Source of the DNA: JAGRCP01 sp942490705
GTDB lineage: Bacteria; Chloroflexota; Anaerolineae; Caldilineales; Caldilineaceae
Direction: 5' to 3'
NCBI GenBank assembly: GCA_942490705.1
Contig: CALNXY010000012.1
Location: 496,001-560,000 of the forward strand
Length of the DNA stretch: 64,000 bases
Shown here: in pieces, positions 1 through 7,604 of the stretch
Layout: each line of letters starts with the position of its first letter
Position numbering within the stretch: the stretch's first letter is position 1
The notes under the pieces: generated by a model
The model's input: the letters and a program-made list of their open reading frames with translations, nothing else
The model's database searches: none
Told to the model about the DNA's origin: nothing
Position numbers and translations under genes: made by a program

Positions 1-1
1 C

Positions 2-226
2 GCGCTGGGCGCATACCTCTTTGGCGCGATTCGCCGGCTGCCGCTGGATGCCCAGAATCTGCCATTCTTTCTTCAGAACCCGACGCTGGGCTATTTCATG
101 AATATGCTGCCCTATCTCTTTACAATCTTCGTGCTGATCCTTAGTTCGCGTGAATCCATGCGCAAGCGCGCCGGCGCGCCGGCCGCGTTGGGCGTGCCCT
201 ACGTGCGCGAAGAGCGGGGTTCATAG
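2..226 (+). CDS. ABC transporter permease, C-terminal fragment (nucleoside/simple-sugar, BmpD/NupQ-like)
   Basis: Only the last 74 codons are in the window; the gene begins upstream. The visible part has a final hydrophobic helix (FMNMLPYLFTIFVLIL) followed by a short cytoplasmic tail ending in a P-A-A-L-G-x-P-Y signature. That signature is typical of the second permease of basic-membrane-protein-type ABC importers for nucleosides or simple sugars. It would be an inner-membrane subunit working with a second permease, an ATPase and a lipoprotein encoded upstream. The family call rests on a short stretch, so substrate is not assignable. Confidence 0.6.
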   Translation, partial: ALGAYLFGAIRRLPLDAQNLPFFLQNPTLGYFMNMLPYLFTIFVLILSSRESMRKRAGAPAALGVPYVREERGS

Positions 227-280
227 GCCATGGTCATTGTCCACATACTTCCCTCACTTTTCCTGATCCGGGGTTGATCT

Positions 281-826
281 ATGCTCCCCCAATCACATAT
301 CGCCTATACCTGGCTGACCTTAAGCCTGGCCCAAGACACGCTCGACATCGCACCCGATGCCGACTATCGGCTGGTCGCGCTGGCGGCCATGGGGGCAGAT
401 CTTGTCGACAAGCCGCTGGCCTGGGCTTACTTCTATGACAGGCATAAATCGGCCGTTCTTTTCGCCCACACGCTCATTGCCTATGCGGCAGTGGCCTGGC
501 TTACGCTGCACCGCTTTCCCCGTCTGCGCTTGTTGGGCGTAGCTTTTCTTGGTCACGCGCTCCTCGATCGGATCTGGCTGTTTCGGGATACCTTCTACTG
601 GCCCCTGCGCGGCTGGCGTTTCCACGAGTGGAAGAAGCAGGGCTCGGAGCAGGAAAAAATCGGTAATGCCTACTGGCATGCCTTTACGCGCCGGCCGGAG
701 TTGTGGGGGTGGGAAGTGGGCGGTCTGCTGGCGCTTGGCTATTTCGTTTGGCGCTATCGGCTGTGGAAGCGCGCCAATCTCATCTCCTTCGTCTTGACAG
801 GACGGCCGCGTAAGTATCCGCAGTAG
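281..826 (+). CDS. Small membrane protein with conserved His/Asp pattern (DUF457/YdjM-like putative hydrolase)
   Basis: A 181-residue protein with three or four likely membrane helices. Residues H6, D40 and D43 (GADLVDK), H63 (FAHTL), H92 and D96 (GHALLD) are spaced like the metal-ligand pattern of the YdjM/DUF457 membrane-bound metal-dependent hydrolase group: His near the start, G-x-x-x-D before a helix, H-T/S-L, then G-H-x-x-x-D. The C-terminus is basic and ends in RPRKYPQ. No activity is established for most of the family. It stands alone between an ABC permease and the flippase, 43 bp from the latter. The motif resemblance is seen directly; the hydrolase function is not demonstrated. Confidence 0.5.
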   Translation: MLPQSHIAYTWLTLSLAQDTLDIAPDADYRLVALAAMGADLVDKPLAWAYFYDRHKSAVLFAHTLIAYAAVAWLTLHRFPRLRLLGVAFLGHALLDRIWLFRDTFYWPLRGWRFHEWKKQGSEQEKIGNAYWHAFTRRPELWGWEVGGLLALGYFVWRYRLWKRANLISFVLTGRPRKYPQ

Positions 827-857
827 CGGCCATTTACCGGGCGTGCAAGCGCCATGA

Positions 858-863
858 TACAAT
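858..863 (+). promoter_or_regulatory. Possible -10 element giving a leaderless flippase mRNA
   Basis: TACAAT lies so that transcription would start at about position 870, which is the A of the flippase ATG. No Shine-Dalgarno sequence precedes that ATG, which fits leaderless translation. The -35 side is weak, so this is tentative. Confidence 0.3.
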
Positions 864-869
864 CGCGTC

Positions 870-2456
870 ATGCAAGAGCCACCCTCGGCGCCTGAGTCGC
901 CGCCTGAAGCAGTTGCGCCGCCGCCTTCACCGTCTGACAATTCAAACGCGTTACCGTCTCCCACATCACCCGCCGCCACGCGCTCTACCAGCGGTACGGG
1001 GCGCCGCGTTCTGGTCAACACCAGCGCATTGGCCGGCTCGTCGATTTGGCGCATCGCGATCAGCTTTGTTCTCCAGGTGCTGATCACGCGCATGCTGGGT
1101 GTGGCCCAGTTTGGGCAATACGTGAGCGCGTTGGCCTTTCTCAACGTGGCCCAGATCGCCGCGGAACTGGGCCTCCCCAATCTGCTCGTACGAGATTTGG
1201 CTCGGTCCCCGACTCAGCGCCGCGCTTACTTCATGGCGTCGTTGCGGATTCAACTCATCTCATCCTTTGTTACCTGGCTGGTGCTGATTGGGCTGAGCAT
1301 TGTCTTGCCCCTGTCACCCGGACTGCGCATCTCCCTTTGGTTGGCGGGCGCATCACTGCCCTTTTACGCAATCACCTCAGTCAGCCAGACGCTGTTTCAG
1401 GCATGCGAGCGCATGGAGCTGGTGATGGGCGTGGAGGGTGTGGTCAACACGTTGATCCTCGTGCTGAGCCTGGCGGTGCTCTTTCTGGGGGGACAAGTGC
1501 AGCATTTGATCGGCGTGATGGTGGTGACGCAGGCGATTTCCGCCATGCTTTGCCTCTTCCTGATTATGCGCGCTGGTCTTCTGGCCGACGCAACCGAGCG
1601 GGTGACGGTTCGCTGGCGGGACCTGTGGCCCCGCGCGCGTCCCTTCTACTGGCTCTCGCTGGCCGATGTGCTCTTGCATCGTCTGGATATTCTGCTGTTG
1701 AACGTCGTAGCCGGCGATTACGTCACTGGCCTCTACAGCATCGCCTACAGCCTGGTCCGGGTCGTTGTCAAGCTGATCCAGAGCTACTGGAAGGCGCTGT
1801 ATCCCACCTTCAGCCGTCTCCAGCAGGAGTCGATGGTTCACTATCGTCGCCTGGCGGATTTGAGTCTGCGTTATGGACTCATGGTGGTTCTGCCCGGCGC
1901 GGCGTTGGCGATTGGCGGGGCCGGTAACGTGCTGACCTTGCTCTATGGTCCCGAAGCCGAAGGCGCAACGAGCGCTTTTCAAGTGCTGGTCTGGATGACG
2001 CCCTTCTTTTTGATAGAGACTTACGCCATCACCCTGCTCATGGCCGAACATTACCCTCGCCAAAGCCTCCTGCTGACGCTCCTGCACATCGGTGCTGTTG
2101 CGCTGCTGCTGCCGCCGCTGACGCTGCAGTTGGGGGCGGTGGGGGCTGCTATCGCCATGCTAATCGCCACTGCCGCAGGCGCCTGTATCGGTCTATACCT
2201 GCTGCATGTGGAGGGAATCCCCGCACGCGTAAGCAAGGTCGGATGGCTGATTGCCAGTGCACTGCTGGCAGGCGCTCTCAATATCTTCTTGCCTCTGCCG
2301 TGGATTCTACGCACCCTTACTGCAACTGCTCTCTATCTGTTGCTGATTTGGATTACAGGCGTCTTTGCGCCCAGTGATCGACAGCTGCTGCGCCGGGCGC
2401 TGCTGGCAACGGAGCACAGCCCACCCGCCCCCGAGCAAGCCCCGACTGCGCCCTAA
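870..2456 (+). CDS. Polysaccharide flippase (Wzx/MOP superfamily)
   Basis: A 528-residue polytopic protein with 12-14 hydrophobic segments. After a Pro/Ser/Thr-rich cytoplasmic N-terminus of about 45 residues comes the family's typical opening, with 'LVNTSALAGSSIWRIAISFV' followed by a glycine/hydrophobic helix and 'GVAQFGQYVSALAF'. The pattern matches lipid-linked oligosaccharide flippases, which move undecaprenyl-linked repeat units across the inner membrane. The C-terminal tail is Pro/Ala-rich. It opens the glycan locus. A Wzm/Wzt-type ABC exporter is also present in the locus, which is unusual because the two export routes are normally alternatives. Family call is firm; substrate unknown. 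Confidence 0.85.
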   Translation: MQEPPSAPESPPEAVAPPPSPSDNSNALPSPTSPAATRSTSGTGRRVLVNTSALAGSSIWRIAISFVLQVLITRMLGVAQFGQYVSALAFLNVAQIAAELGLPNLLVRDLARSPTQRRAYFMASLRIQLISSFVTWLVLIGLSIVLPLSPGLRISLWLAGASLPFYAITSVSQTLFQACERMELVMGVEGVVNTLILVLSLAVLFLGGQVQHLIGVMVVTQAISAMLCLFLIMRAGLLADATERVTVRWRDLWPRARPFYWLSLADVLLHRLDILLLNVVAGDYVTGLYSIAYSLVRVVVKLIQSYWKALYPTFSRLQQESMVHYRRLADLSLRYGLMVVLPGAALAIGGAGNVLTLLYGPEAEGATSAFQVLVWMTPFFLIETYAITLLMAEHYPRQSLLLTLLHIGAVALLLPPLTLQLGAVGAAIAMLIATAAGACIGLYLLHVEGIPARVSKVGWLIASALLAGALNIFLPLPWILRTLTATALYLLLIWITGVFAPSDRQLLRRALLATEHSPPAPEQAPTAP

Positions 2457-2518
2457 CCGGCCACCTTGCGGGTACCCTTGCCCCAAACAATCGATGTTCT
2501 CAAACGCGTGCTGCGCCT

Positions 2519-2569
2519 AATTGACCATTGAACATTATCGATTGACCATTGCCAATGATCAATGGTCAT
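2519..2569 (+). repeat. Short ATTGACCATTG direct and inverted repeats
   Basis: ATTGACCATTG occurs at 2520-2530 and 2541-2551. An inverted copy (CAATGGTCA, 2560-2568) forms a perfect 9-bp-arm hairpin with 2543-2551 and an 8-nt loop. It lies in the 218-bp gap between the flippase and the next glycosyltransferase. A closely similar repeat (AATTGACGATTG) occurs upstream of nuoH at 40911-40942. Confidence 0.6.
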
Positions 2570-2589
2570 TTATCCATTGCAACCGTTTA

Positions 2590-2619
2590 TTGGACCTCCC
2601 CTGCGCTTTTCTGTAGAAT
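2590..2619 (+). promoter_or_regulatory. Sigma70-like promoter for the glycosyltransferase at 2675
   Basis: TTGGAC (2590-2595) and TAGAAT (2614-2619) are separated by 18 bp. Predicted start is near 2626, giving a leader of about 50 nt that contains a GGAG ribosome-binding site 6 nt before the ATG at 2675. Confidence 0.5.
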
Positions 2620-2674
2620 GGGTGGTTGCATGAAGAGATGGAGTTGCGCCTGTGCGCTTTGACCGGAGTCAATA

Positions 2675-4048
2675 ATGAGTCATTCCGAGCTCGAAGATCG
2701 AGCCCGGCAACGCCGCTATCGCGTCTTGATGATTGCGCCAACGAGCTTTTTCGCCGACTATGGCTGTCATGTGCGCATCTTGGAAGAAGCCCGCGTGCTG
2801 CAAAAGCTCGGCCACGATGTGACGATCGTCACCTATCGCAACGGGGCCGACGTGCCCGACCTGCACATTGAGCGTACTTTGCCCATCCCGTGGCGCACGG
2901 AATACGAAGTGGGCTCCAGCCGTCACAAGCTCGCGTTCGACGGCCTCTTGGGCTGGAAGACGCTGGCGTTGTTGGCACGCAATCGCTACGATATCATCCA
3001 TGCCCATCTCCATGAGGGCGCGTTGATCGGTCTTGTGTTGGGCAAGCTCTTCCGGATTCCGGTACTCTTTGATTTTCAGGGCAGCCTCACCGAGGAGATG
3101 ATCGATCATGGTTTTCTCGACCGCACGAGCCGCCTCTTTTCGCCTCTGCGCCGACTGGAAGAGTGGCTCGATCAAACGCCGTCGATTGTCTTCACGAGTT
3201 CGGCAAACGCCGAACGGATTCTTGTCGATCAGTTTGACTGCGATCCGCAGCGCATCCGCACCCTGCCCGATTGCGTCAATACCGATACATTTCGGCCGGC
3301 AGCATGCTTTGATCCAGCCGAGCTGGCCGCCTTGCGCTCGAAATTTGCTCTGCCGGTCGACGGCAAGGTCATTGTTTATCTCGGTCTGCTGGCCGAATAC
3401 CAAGGCACCGGTCTTCTCTTGGAGGCAATGCAGCGTATCGTGGCGCGCCATCCTGACGTATACTTGCTGTTGATGGGCTTCCCGGACGTGGATCATTACC
3501 GGCAGCGCGCCCGAGACTTGGGCATTGCGGCCAACGTCCGCTTTACCGGACGCGTGCCCTACGCTGATGCGCCGCAACATCTGGCACTGGGCGATGTCGC
3601 CGCCGCCCCCAAGCTCAGCTTGACGGAAGGCGCGGGCAAGCTGCTCAACTATATGGCCATGGCTCTACCGACCGTCGCGTTCGACACGCCGGTTGCGCGT
3701 GAGTATTTGGGCCCTCTCGGGCTATATGCCCAACGGGGCAGCGCGGAGAGTCTGGCTGTAGAGTTGGAGAGGGCGCTGTTTGATAGTGAGGCGACCGGAG
3801 AACTTGGCGATCGCTTGCGCCAGCGGGCCATTCGCTACTACGAGTGGTCCATGGCGGGTCAGTCGATTGTCGACACATATGCCGAGGTGCTCGGTGAAGT
3901 CCCTGCCATAGACCAACCGGCCGTTGATGAGGCAACCGCATCAGCCGTTGATGAGGCAACCGCATCAGCCGTTGATGAGGCAACCGCATCAGCCGTTGAT
4001 GAGGCAACCGCATCAGCCGTTGATGAGGCAACCGCATCAGAGGCGTAA
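2675..4048 (+). CDS. Glycosyltransferase family 4 with octapeptide-repeat tail
   Basis: A 457-residue GT-B fold enzyme. The N-terminal half has the glycine-less GT4 opening (RVLMIAPTSFFADYGCHVRI) and 'DIIHAHLHEG'. The donor-binding half has 'VIVYLGLLAEYQGTGLLLEA' and 'LSLTEGAGKLLNYMAMALP', where the second Glu of the classical E-x7-E motif is replaced by Tyr, a variant seen in some GT4 subfamilies. It should transfer a nucleotide-activated sugar to a lipid or glycan acceptor at the membrane. The C-terminus is extended by five exact copies of AVDEATAS, encoded by perfect 24-bp repeats. The start is supported by GGAG 6 nt upstream and by a promoter at 2590-2619. Confidence 0.85.
   Translation: MSHSELEDRARQRRYRVLMIAPTSFFADYGCHVRILEEARVLQKLGHDVTIVTYRNGADVPDLHIERTLPIPWRTEYEVGSSRHKLAFDGLLGWKTLALLARNRYDIIHAHLHEGALIGLVLGKLFRIPVLFDFQGSLTEEMIDHGFLDRTSRLFSPLRRLEEWLDQTPSIVFTSSANAERILVDQFDCDPQRIRTLPDCVNTDTFRPAACFDPAELAALRSKFALPVDGKVIVYLGLLAEYQGTGLLLEAMQRIVARHPDVYLLLMGFPDVDHYRQRARDLGIAANVRFTGRVPYADAPQHLALGDVAAAPKLSLTEGAGKLLNYMAMALPTVAFDTPVAREYLGPLGLYAQRGSAESLAVELERALFDSEATGELGDRLRQRAIRYYEWSMAGQSIVDTYAEVLGEVPAIDQPAVDEATASAVDEATASAVDEATASAVDEATASAVDEATASEA
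3920..4039 (+). repeat. Five perfect 24-bp tandem repeats inside a GT4 gene
   Basis: Five identical in-frame 24-bp units (3920-3943, 3944-3967, 3968-3991, 3992-4015, 4016-4039) encode acidic octapeptides AVDEATAS at the end of the glycosyltransferase. The stop codon follows 6 nt later. Absence of any divergence between units suggests recent expansion and length polymorphism. Confidence 0.95.
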
Positions 4049-4119
4049 TGTTACCAGGGTAAGCGTCGCGGCGACACAATGAACGGCCAGCGCGCTGCAC
4101 GACCAAATTGTTAGGGATT

Positions 4120-4983
4120 ATGAGCCAAATTGTTGAAGTGCGTACCTTTACCCCCGCCGGCAGCAACCAGAGCGCCCTCCAACGCGTGGGGACCCTGCTC
4201 AGCTATCGCGGGCTGATCTATAATCTGGTGATGCGGGAGCTGAAGGTACGCTACAAAAATAGCGTGCTGGGCTTTGTCTGGAGTCTGCTCAATCCGCTTG
4301 CCATGATGATCGTCTTTACGCTTGTATTTGGCGTGCTCTGGCCTAATGGCGATATCGAGAAGTACCCGCTCTTTCTCCTCTGTGGTTTGGTGCCCTGGCA
4401 GTTCTTTTCGAATAGCGTTATGAGCAGCATTACCAGCATTGTCGGCAACGGCAATCTGGTGAAGAAAGTCTATTTCCCACGCGAAGTCTTGCCGATTGCG
4501 ACCGTGCTGGCTAATCTGGTTAATTTCCTGCTCGCGTTTATCGTACTCTTTGGCGTGCTGATCGTCTTCCAGTCAAATTTCAGCCCATGGCTCTGGATGT
4601 TGCCCCTGATCATCTTGATCCAGACCTGCTTTACGCTGGGCATTGCCTTTTTTCTCAGCACGATCAACGTCTTCTACCGGGACACGATGATGGTCATGGA
4701 TGTCGTGATGCTGGCCTGGTTTTTCTTGACGCCGATTTTTTACAGCATCGAATTGGTGCCTGCGACCATGGAAATCGGCAACATGGTCATTGATCTGCGC
4801 CGCTTGCTCTACATCCTAAACCCCATGGCCTCGATCATCAACATGTATCGGGATCTGCTCTACTGGGGGTACCGCACGGATTTAGATTTCTTCTTGCGCA
4901 CGGCACTGACCTCCTTAATTGTCTTGGCCTTTGGATACTGGTTTTTCATCCGCTACAGCAATCGCTTCGGCGAAGAAGTGTAG
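4120..4983 (+). CDS. ABC-2 type polysaccharide export permease (Wzm/TagG-like)
   Basis: About 287 residues with six membrane helices and the family's N-terminal signature: 'YNLVMRELKVRYKNSVLGFVW' region, with the amphipathic helix R-E-L-K-V-R-Y-K and 'SVLGFVWSLLNPL'. It also has the conserved 'FSNSVMSSITSIVGNGNLVKKVYFPREVLP' coupling region, of which only short parts are quoted here. It forms the transmembrane channel of an exporter for undecaprenyl-linked or lipid-linked glycans, powered by the ATPase at 9406. A TTG 12 nt upstream could also start the frame, but the ATG at 4120 preceded by AGGG is preferred. Its ATPase partner is 4.4 kb downstream, separated by three secreted-protein genes. 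Confidence 0.88.
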   Translation: MSQIVEVRTFTPAGSNQSALQRVGTLLSYRGLIYNLVMRELKVRYKNSVLGFVWSLLNPLAMMIVFTLVFGVLWPNGDIEKYPLFLLCGLVPWQFFSNSVMSSITSIVGNGNLVKKVYFPREVLPIATVLANLVNFLLAFIVLFGVLIVFQSNFSPWLWMLPLIILIQTCFTLGIAFFLSTINVFYRDTMMVMDVVMLAWFFLTPIFYSIELVPATMEIGNMVIDLRRLLYILNPMASIINMYRDLLYWGYRTDLDFFLRTALTSLIVLAFGYWFFIRYSNRFGEEV

Positions 4984-5030
4984 CAACCATTCCCCCTCTT
5001 GATTCTGCATTGAATATGGGAGAGACTTGT

Positions 5031-6104
5031 ATGAAACAGCTCCATGGCTGGAACGTAATCGGCGCGATCTTGATCGCCGCCGGACTGATGCTGGCGCCGT
5101 CGGCACGATTACACGCCCAGGGCGAACCCTATCTGGTCGAGTATCCGGTGCCGGGCAGTCCGCAAAATGTCGCGGTCGAGGCGCCGGGCCGCATCTGGTA
5201 TACGCTGCCTGCGAGCGGGCAGATCGGCTTGCTATTGCCCAGCGGCCCTACGAGCACGACGGAGACCTTCGCCGCCGGTGGTGAGCCCTATGACCTTGTC
5301 GTCTCGCGCGGCTCGGTCTGGTTTACCGATCGTACCGGCAACCGCATCGGCCAGTTCGACATTGGAACCGAAGCCTTTACCTATTACCCCATCCCCACTG
5401 CCAACAGCGCGCCGACAGCGATCACCGCCATGCCCAATGGGTCGATCTGGTTTACAGAGCGAGCGGCCACAAAGCTGGCTGTGCTCGATCCATCCAGCGG
5501 CGTCATCACCGAGTATCTCTATAACAATGGCAATGGCGAACTAGGTGACATTGCCACGCGCAATAACCGTTCAGTCTGGATGACCGTAGAAAATCGCGAC
5601 GAGATCGTCGAGTTCACGCCGGCCAGCGAGACTTTTCAGGTGGAACAGACGTCCGGCCCGCCCGGCACACCGCCGGTTAGAAGCCCTCGTGGCGTCGCCA
5701 TTGACACGGCCGGCCGACCTTGGATGACGATCTTTGGCCGCGACGGCAGTGACAGCTTTATCGCACGTTACGCCCCGGCCACGACCTTTCGCGTGCGCAC
5801 CACGCCCACAGCGACGCCCAACGCCGGTCCGGCCCAAATCGCGTTCTACGATGCCGGCGACCGCTGGTTTCTCTTCTACAGCGAATCTGCCGTGGGCAAG
5901 GTGGCGCGTCTGACCGCGTTGACCAGCGGCGCCATCGGCGGGACAGTTGAGGTCGCGCTGGGGGCCTCGGCTGCACCGTGGGGCGCAGCAGTGGATGAGA
6001 ATGGCCAGGCCTGGTTTGCCGTCAGCGGCAACAATACCCTCGCCGGCTGGCAGCCGCCTCATTTGGATGAACCGGAAATTCTTTTGCCGATTGTAAGACG
6101 CTAG
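5031..6104 (+). CDS. Secreted beta-propeller protein, virginiamycin B lyase (Vgb)-like
   Basis: A 357-residue exported protein. The ATG at 5031 is chosen over one 18 nt upstream because GGGAGAG lies 6 nt before it and it starts a clean signal peptide (MKQLHGWN, hydrophobic core, cleavage near LHAQG). The mature part is a string of about 45-residue blades with motifs such as 'VWFTDRTGNRIGQF', 'IWFTERAATKLAVL' and 'PWMTIFGRDG', as in the Vgb/streptogramin lyase superfamily. Because it is secreted and lies in a glycan locus, antibiotic inactivation is unlikely; surface binding or scaffolding is a guess. It ends in EILLPIVRR, related to motifs in the next two proteins. Confidence 0.75.
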   Translation: MKQLHGWNVIGAILIAAGLMLAPSARLHAQGEPYLVEYPVPGSPQNVAVEAPGRIWYTLPASGQIGLLLPSGPTSTTETFAAGGEPYDLVVSRGSVWFTDRTGNRIGQFDIGTEAFTYYPIPTANSAPTAITAMPNGSIWFTERAATKLAVLDPSSGVITEYLYNNGNGELGDIATRNNRSVWMTVENRDEIVEFTPASETFQVEQTSGPPGTPPVRSPRGVAIDTAGRPWMTIFGRDGSDSFIARYAPATTFRVRTTPTATPNAGPAQIAFYDAGDRWFLFYSESAVGKVARLTALTSGAIGGTVEVALGASAAPWGAAVDENGQAWFAVSGNNTLAGWQPPHLDEPEILLPIVRR

Positions 6105-6113
6105 GCGGTCGGC

Positions 6114-7604
6114 ATGCATGGAAATCGACTCTCCATGATTAAACTGAGACCTTTACGCGCCCGTTGCGCCCAACTCTTGGGCATCGCCTCGGTTATTGCG
6201 ATTGTGGCCGCCAGCGGCAGTACGTTGACGCCTACGGCATTGGGGACGGTGCCGCCGCCCAACGATGTCGCGCTCGAGAGTTTCCTCCCCATTGTCTTCA
6301 ATGGCCCATGTACGGTCGCCGCACCGCGCAAGGAGGCCACGGTCTTTGGCGTGCAGATGTACGGCAATACGAGCGCACGCTCGCCCTATTTTGAGCCGCT
6401 CATGGCGCTCAACGCCGGCTGGGTGCGCGCCGAAATCGACTGGAATCGCATCGAACCGACTAACCGAAGCGCAGATAATTTCCAATGGGGTGTGTCGGAT
6501 CGGGTCCTTGCCGCCGCCATCGAAGGCGGCGCCAACATGATCGTAACCATTGGCCGCAATCCTGAATGGGCTTCGCCCCACGAGCAGGGACCGATTGACC
6601 CTGACCACCTGGACGATTTCGGCGACTTCATGGCTGCGCTAGTGGAACGCTATGACGGCGACGGCATTGACGACGACCCATGCAGACGAGTGGTGAAGCA
6701 CTGGGAGTTGTACAACGAGCCGGATGGCGGTTCCAAGCCCGGCGATGTGCGCTGGGGTAATTTCGGTGCGGAATATGCGGAGATGCTGGCCGTCGTCTAT
6801 CCGGCCGTCAAGGCCGCCGATCCGGAAGCAAAGATTCTGCTGGGCGGCATCGCCTACGATTGGTTCGATGACCAGACGGCGCAGCCGGGTCCTTTTGTAC
6901 GCAGTTTTGTGCCCGATGTCCTGGCTGCCGGCGGCGGAGCTTATTTTGACGTGATGAACTTCCACGTCTACCCGGCTTTTGCGCCCAACTGGGTGGCGGA
7001 GTTGAGCGACGGTCCCGGCCTGCTTGAGAAGAGCCAAGCGCTGCGCAGCCTGCTGGCCGAGTATGGTCTGGAAAAGCCGATGATGATCACCGAGGCAGGT
7101 TCTCACAGCAATGCGGACGGGACAACACCGCGGACGCCTGAGGAACAGGCCAGTTACGTGGTTGCCCTCTACACACAATCGCTGGCGGCCGACGTTGACG
7201 CCATGATTTGGTTTATGCTTTACGATCCGCCCGAATGGTATCCGAACAAGAACGGCTTGATGACGGCCGAGGATCCGCCGGGTTTGAAATTGGCCTATCA
7301 CACCTATCAGCGTACGGCAGAGAGGCTGGCGCAGCTGCGTTTTGAACGCGTTTTGAGCGCGGAAGAATTGGGCAATGACCGCATGCTCGGTTATCGTTTT
7401 GCGAACGATGGAACCGGGCAGACTGTCTATGTCGTCTGGATGGCGCCAGTCTACGACGAACAAGGCGCCGCGCTGCGACTGCCGGGAGCTTCCGCACAGG
7501 TTTTGGATATTTTTGGTACCATCAATACAGTGAACGACGGTGGCCGTGGTACCTTACAATTTGAGGTAACAAACCGGCCGCTAATTATCGAGGTAAATCC
7601 ATAA
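6114..7604 (+). CDS. Secreted glycoside-hydrolase-like TIM-barrel protein (clan GH-A type)
   Basis: A 496-residue protein with a signal peptide (hydrophobic core at about residues 20-45). A TIM-barrel domain follows: 'AGWVRAEIDWNRIEP' at strand 1, 'WELYNEPDG' carrying the likely acid/base Glu, 'FDVMNFHVYP', and 'PMMITEAGS' carrying the likely nucleophile Glu. This is the arrangement of clan GH-A families such as GH39 and GH5. A C-terminal beta domain follows. A FLPIVFNG motif occurs just after the signal region. It probably trims or remodels the exported glycan outside the membrane; that role is inferred from its position between the permease and ATPase genes. AGGCGG 5 nt upstream supports the start. 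Confidence 0.75.
   Translation: MHGNRLSMIKLRPLRARCAQLLGIASVIAIVAASGSTLTPTALGTVPPPNDVALESFLPIVFNGPCTVAAPRKEATVFGVQMYGNTSARSPYFEPLMALNAGWVRAEIDWNRIEPTNRSADNFQWGVSDRVLAAAIEGGANMIVTIGRNPEWASPHEQGPIDPDHLDDFGDFMAALVERYDGDGIDDDPCRRVVKHWELYNEPDGGSKPGDVRWGNFGAEYAEMLAVVYPAVKAADPEAKILLGGIAYDWFDDQTAQPGPFVRSFVPDVLAAGGGAYFDVMNFHVYPAFAPNWVAELSDGPGLLEKSQALRSLLAEYGLEKPMMITEAGSHSNADGTTPRTPEEQASYVVALYTQSLAADVDAMIWFMLYDPPEWYPNKNGLMTAEDPPGLKLAYHTYQRTAERLAQLRFERVLSAEELGNDRMLGYRFANDGTGQTVYVVWMAPVYDEQGAALRLPGASAQVLDIFGTINTVNDGGRGTLQFEVTNRPLIIEVNP

Noticed and set aside
2669..3580. 303-codon minus-strand open frame
   Set aside because: It lies fully opposite a convincing GT4 gene; such shadows are common at this GC content.
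5010..5031. Upstream start for the propeller protein
   Set aside because: The ATG at 5031 has a well-spaced ribosome-binding site and begins the signal peptide; the upstream start would place the ribosome-binding site inside the gene.
5031..6104. Streptogramin resistance lyase
   Set aside because: The protein has Vgb-like blades, but it is secreted, lies in a glycan locus and lacks context for antibiotic resistance.
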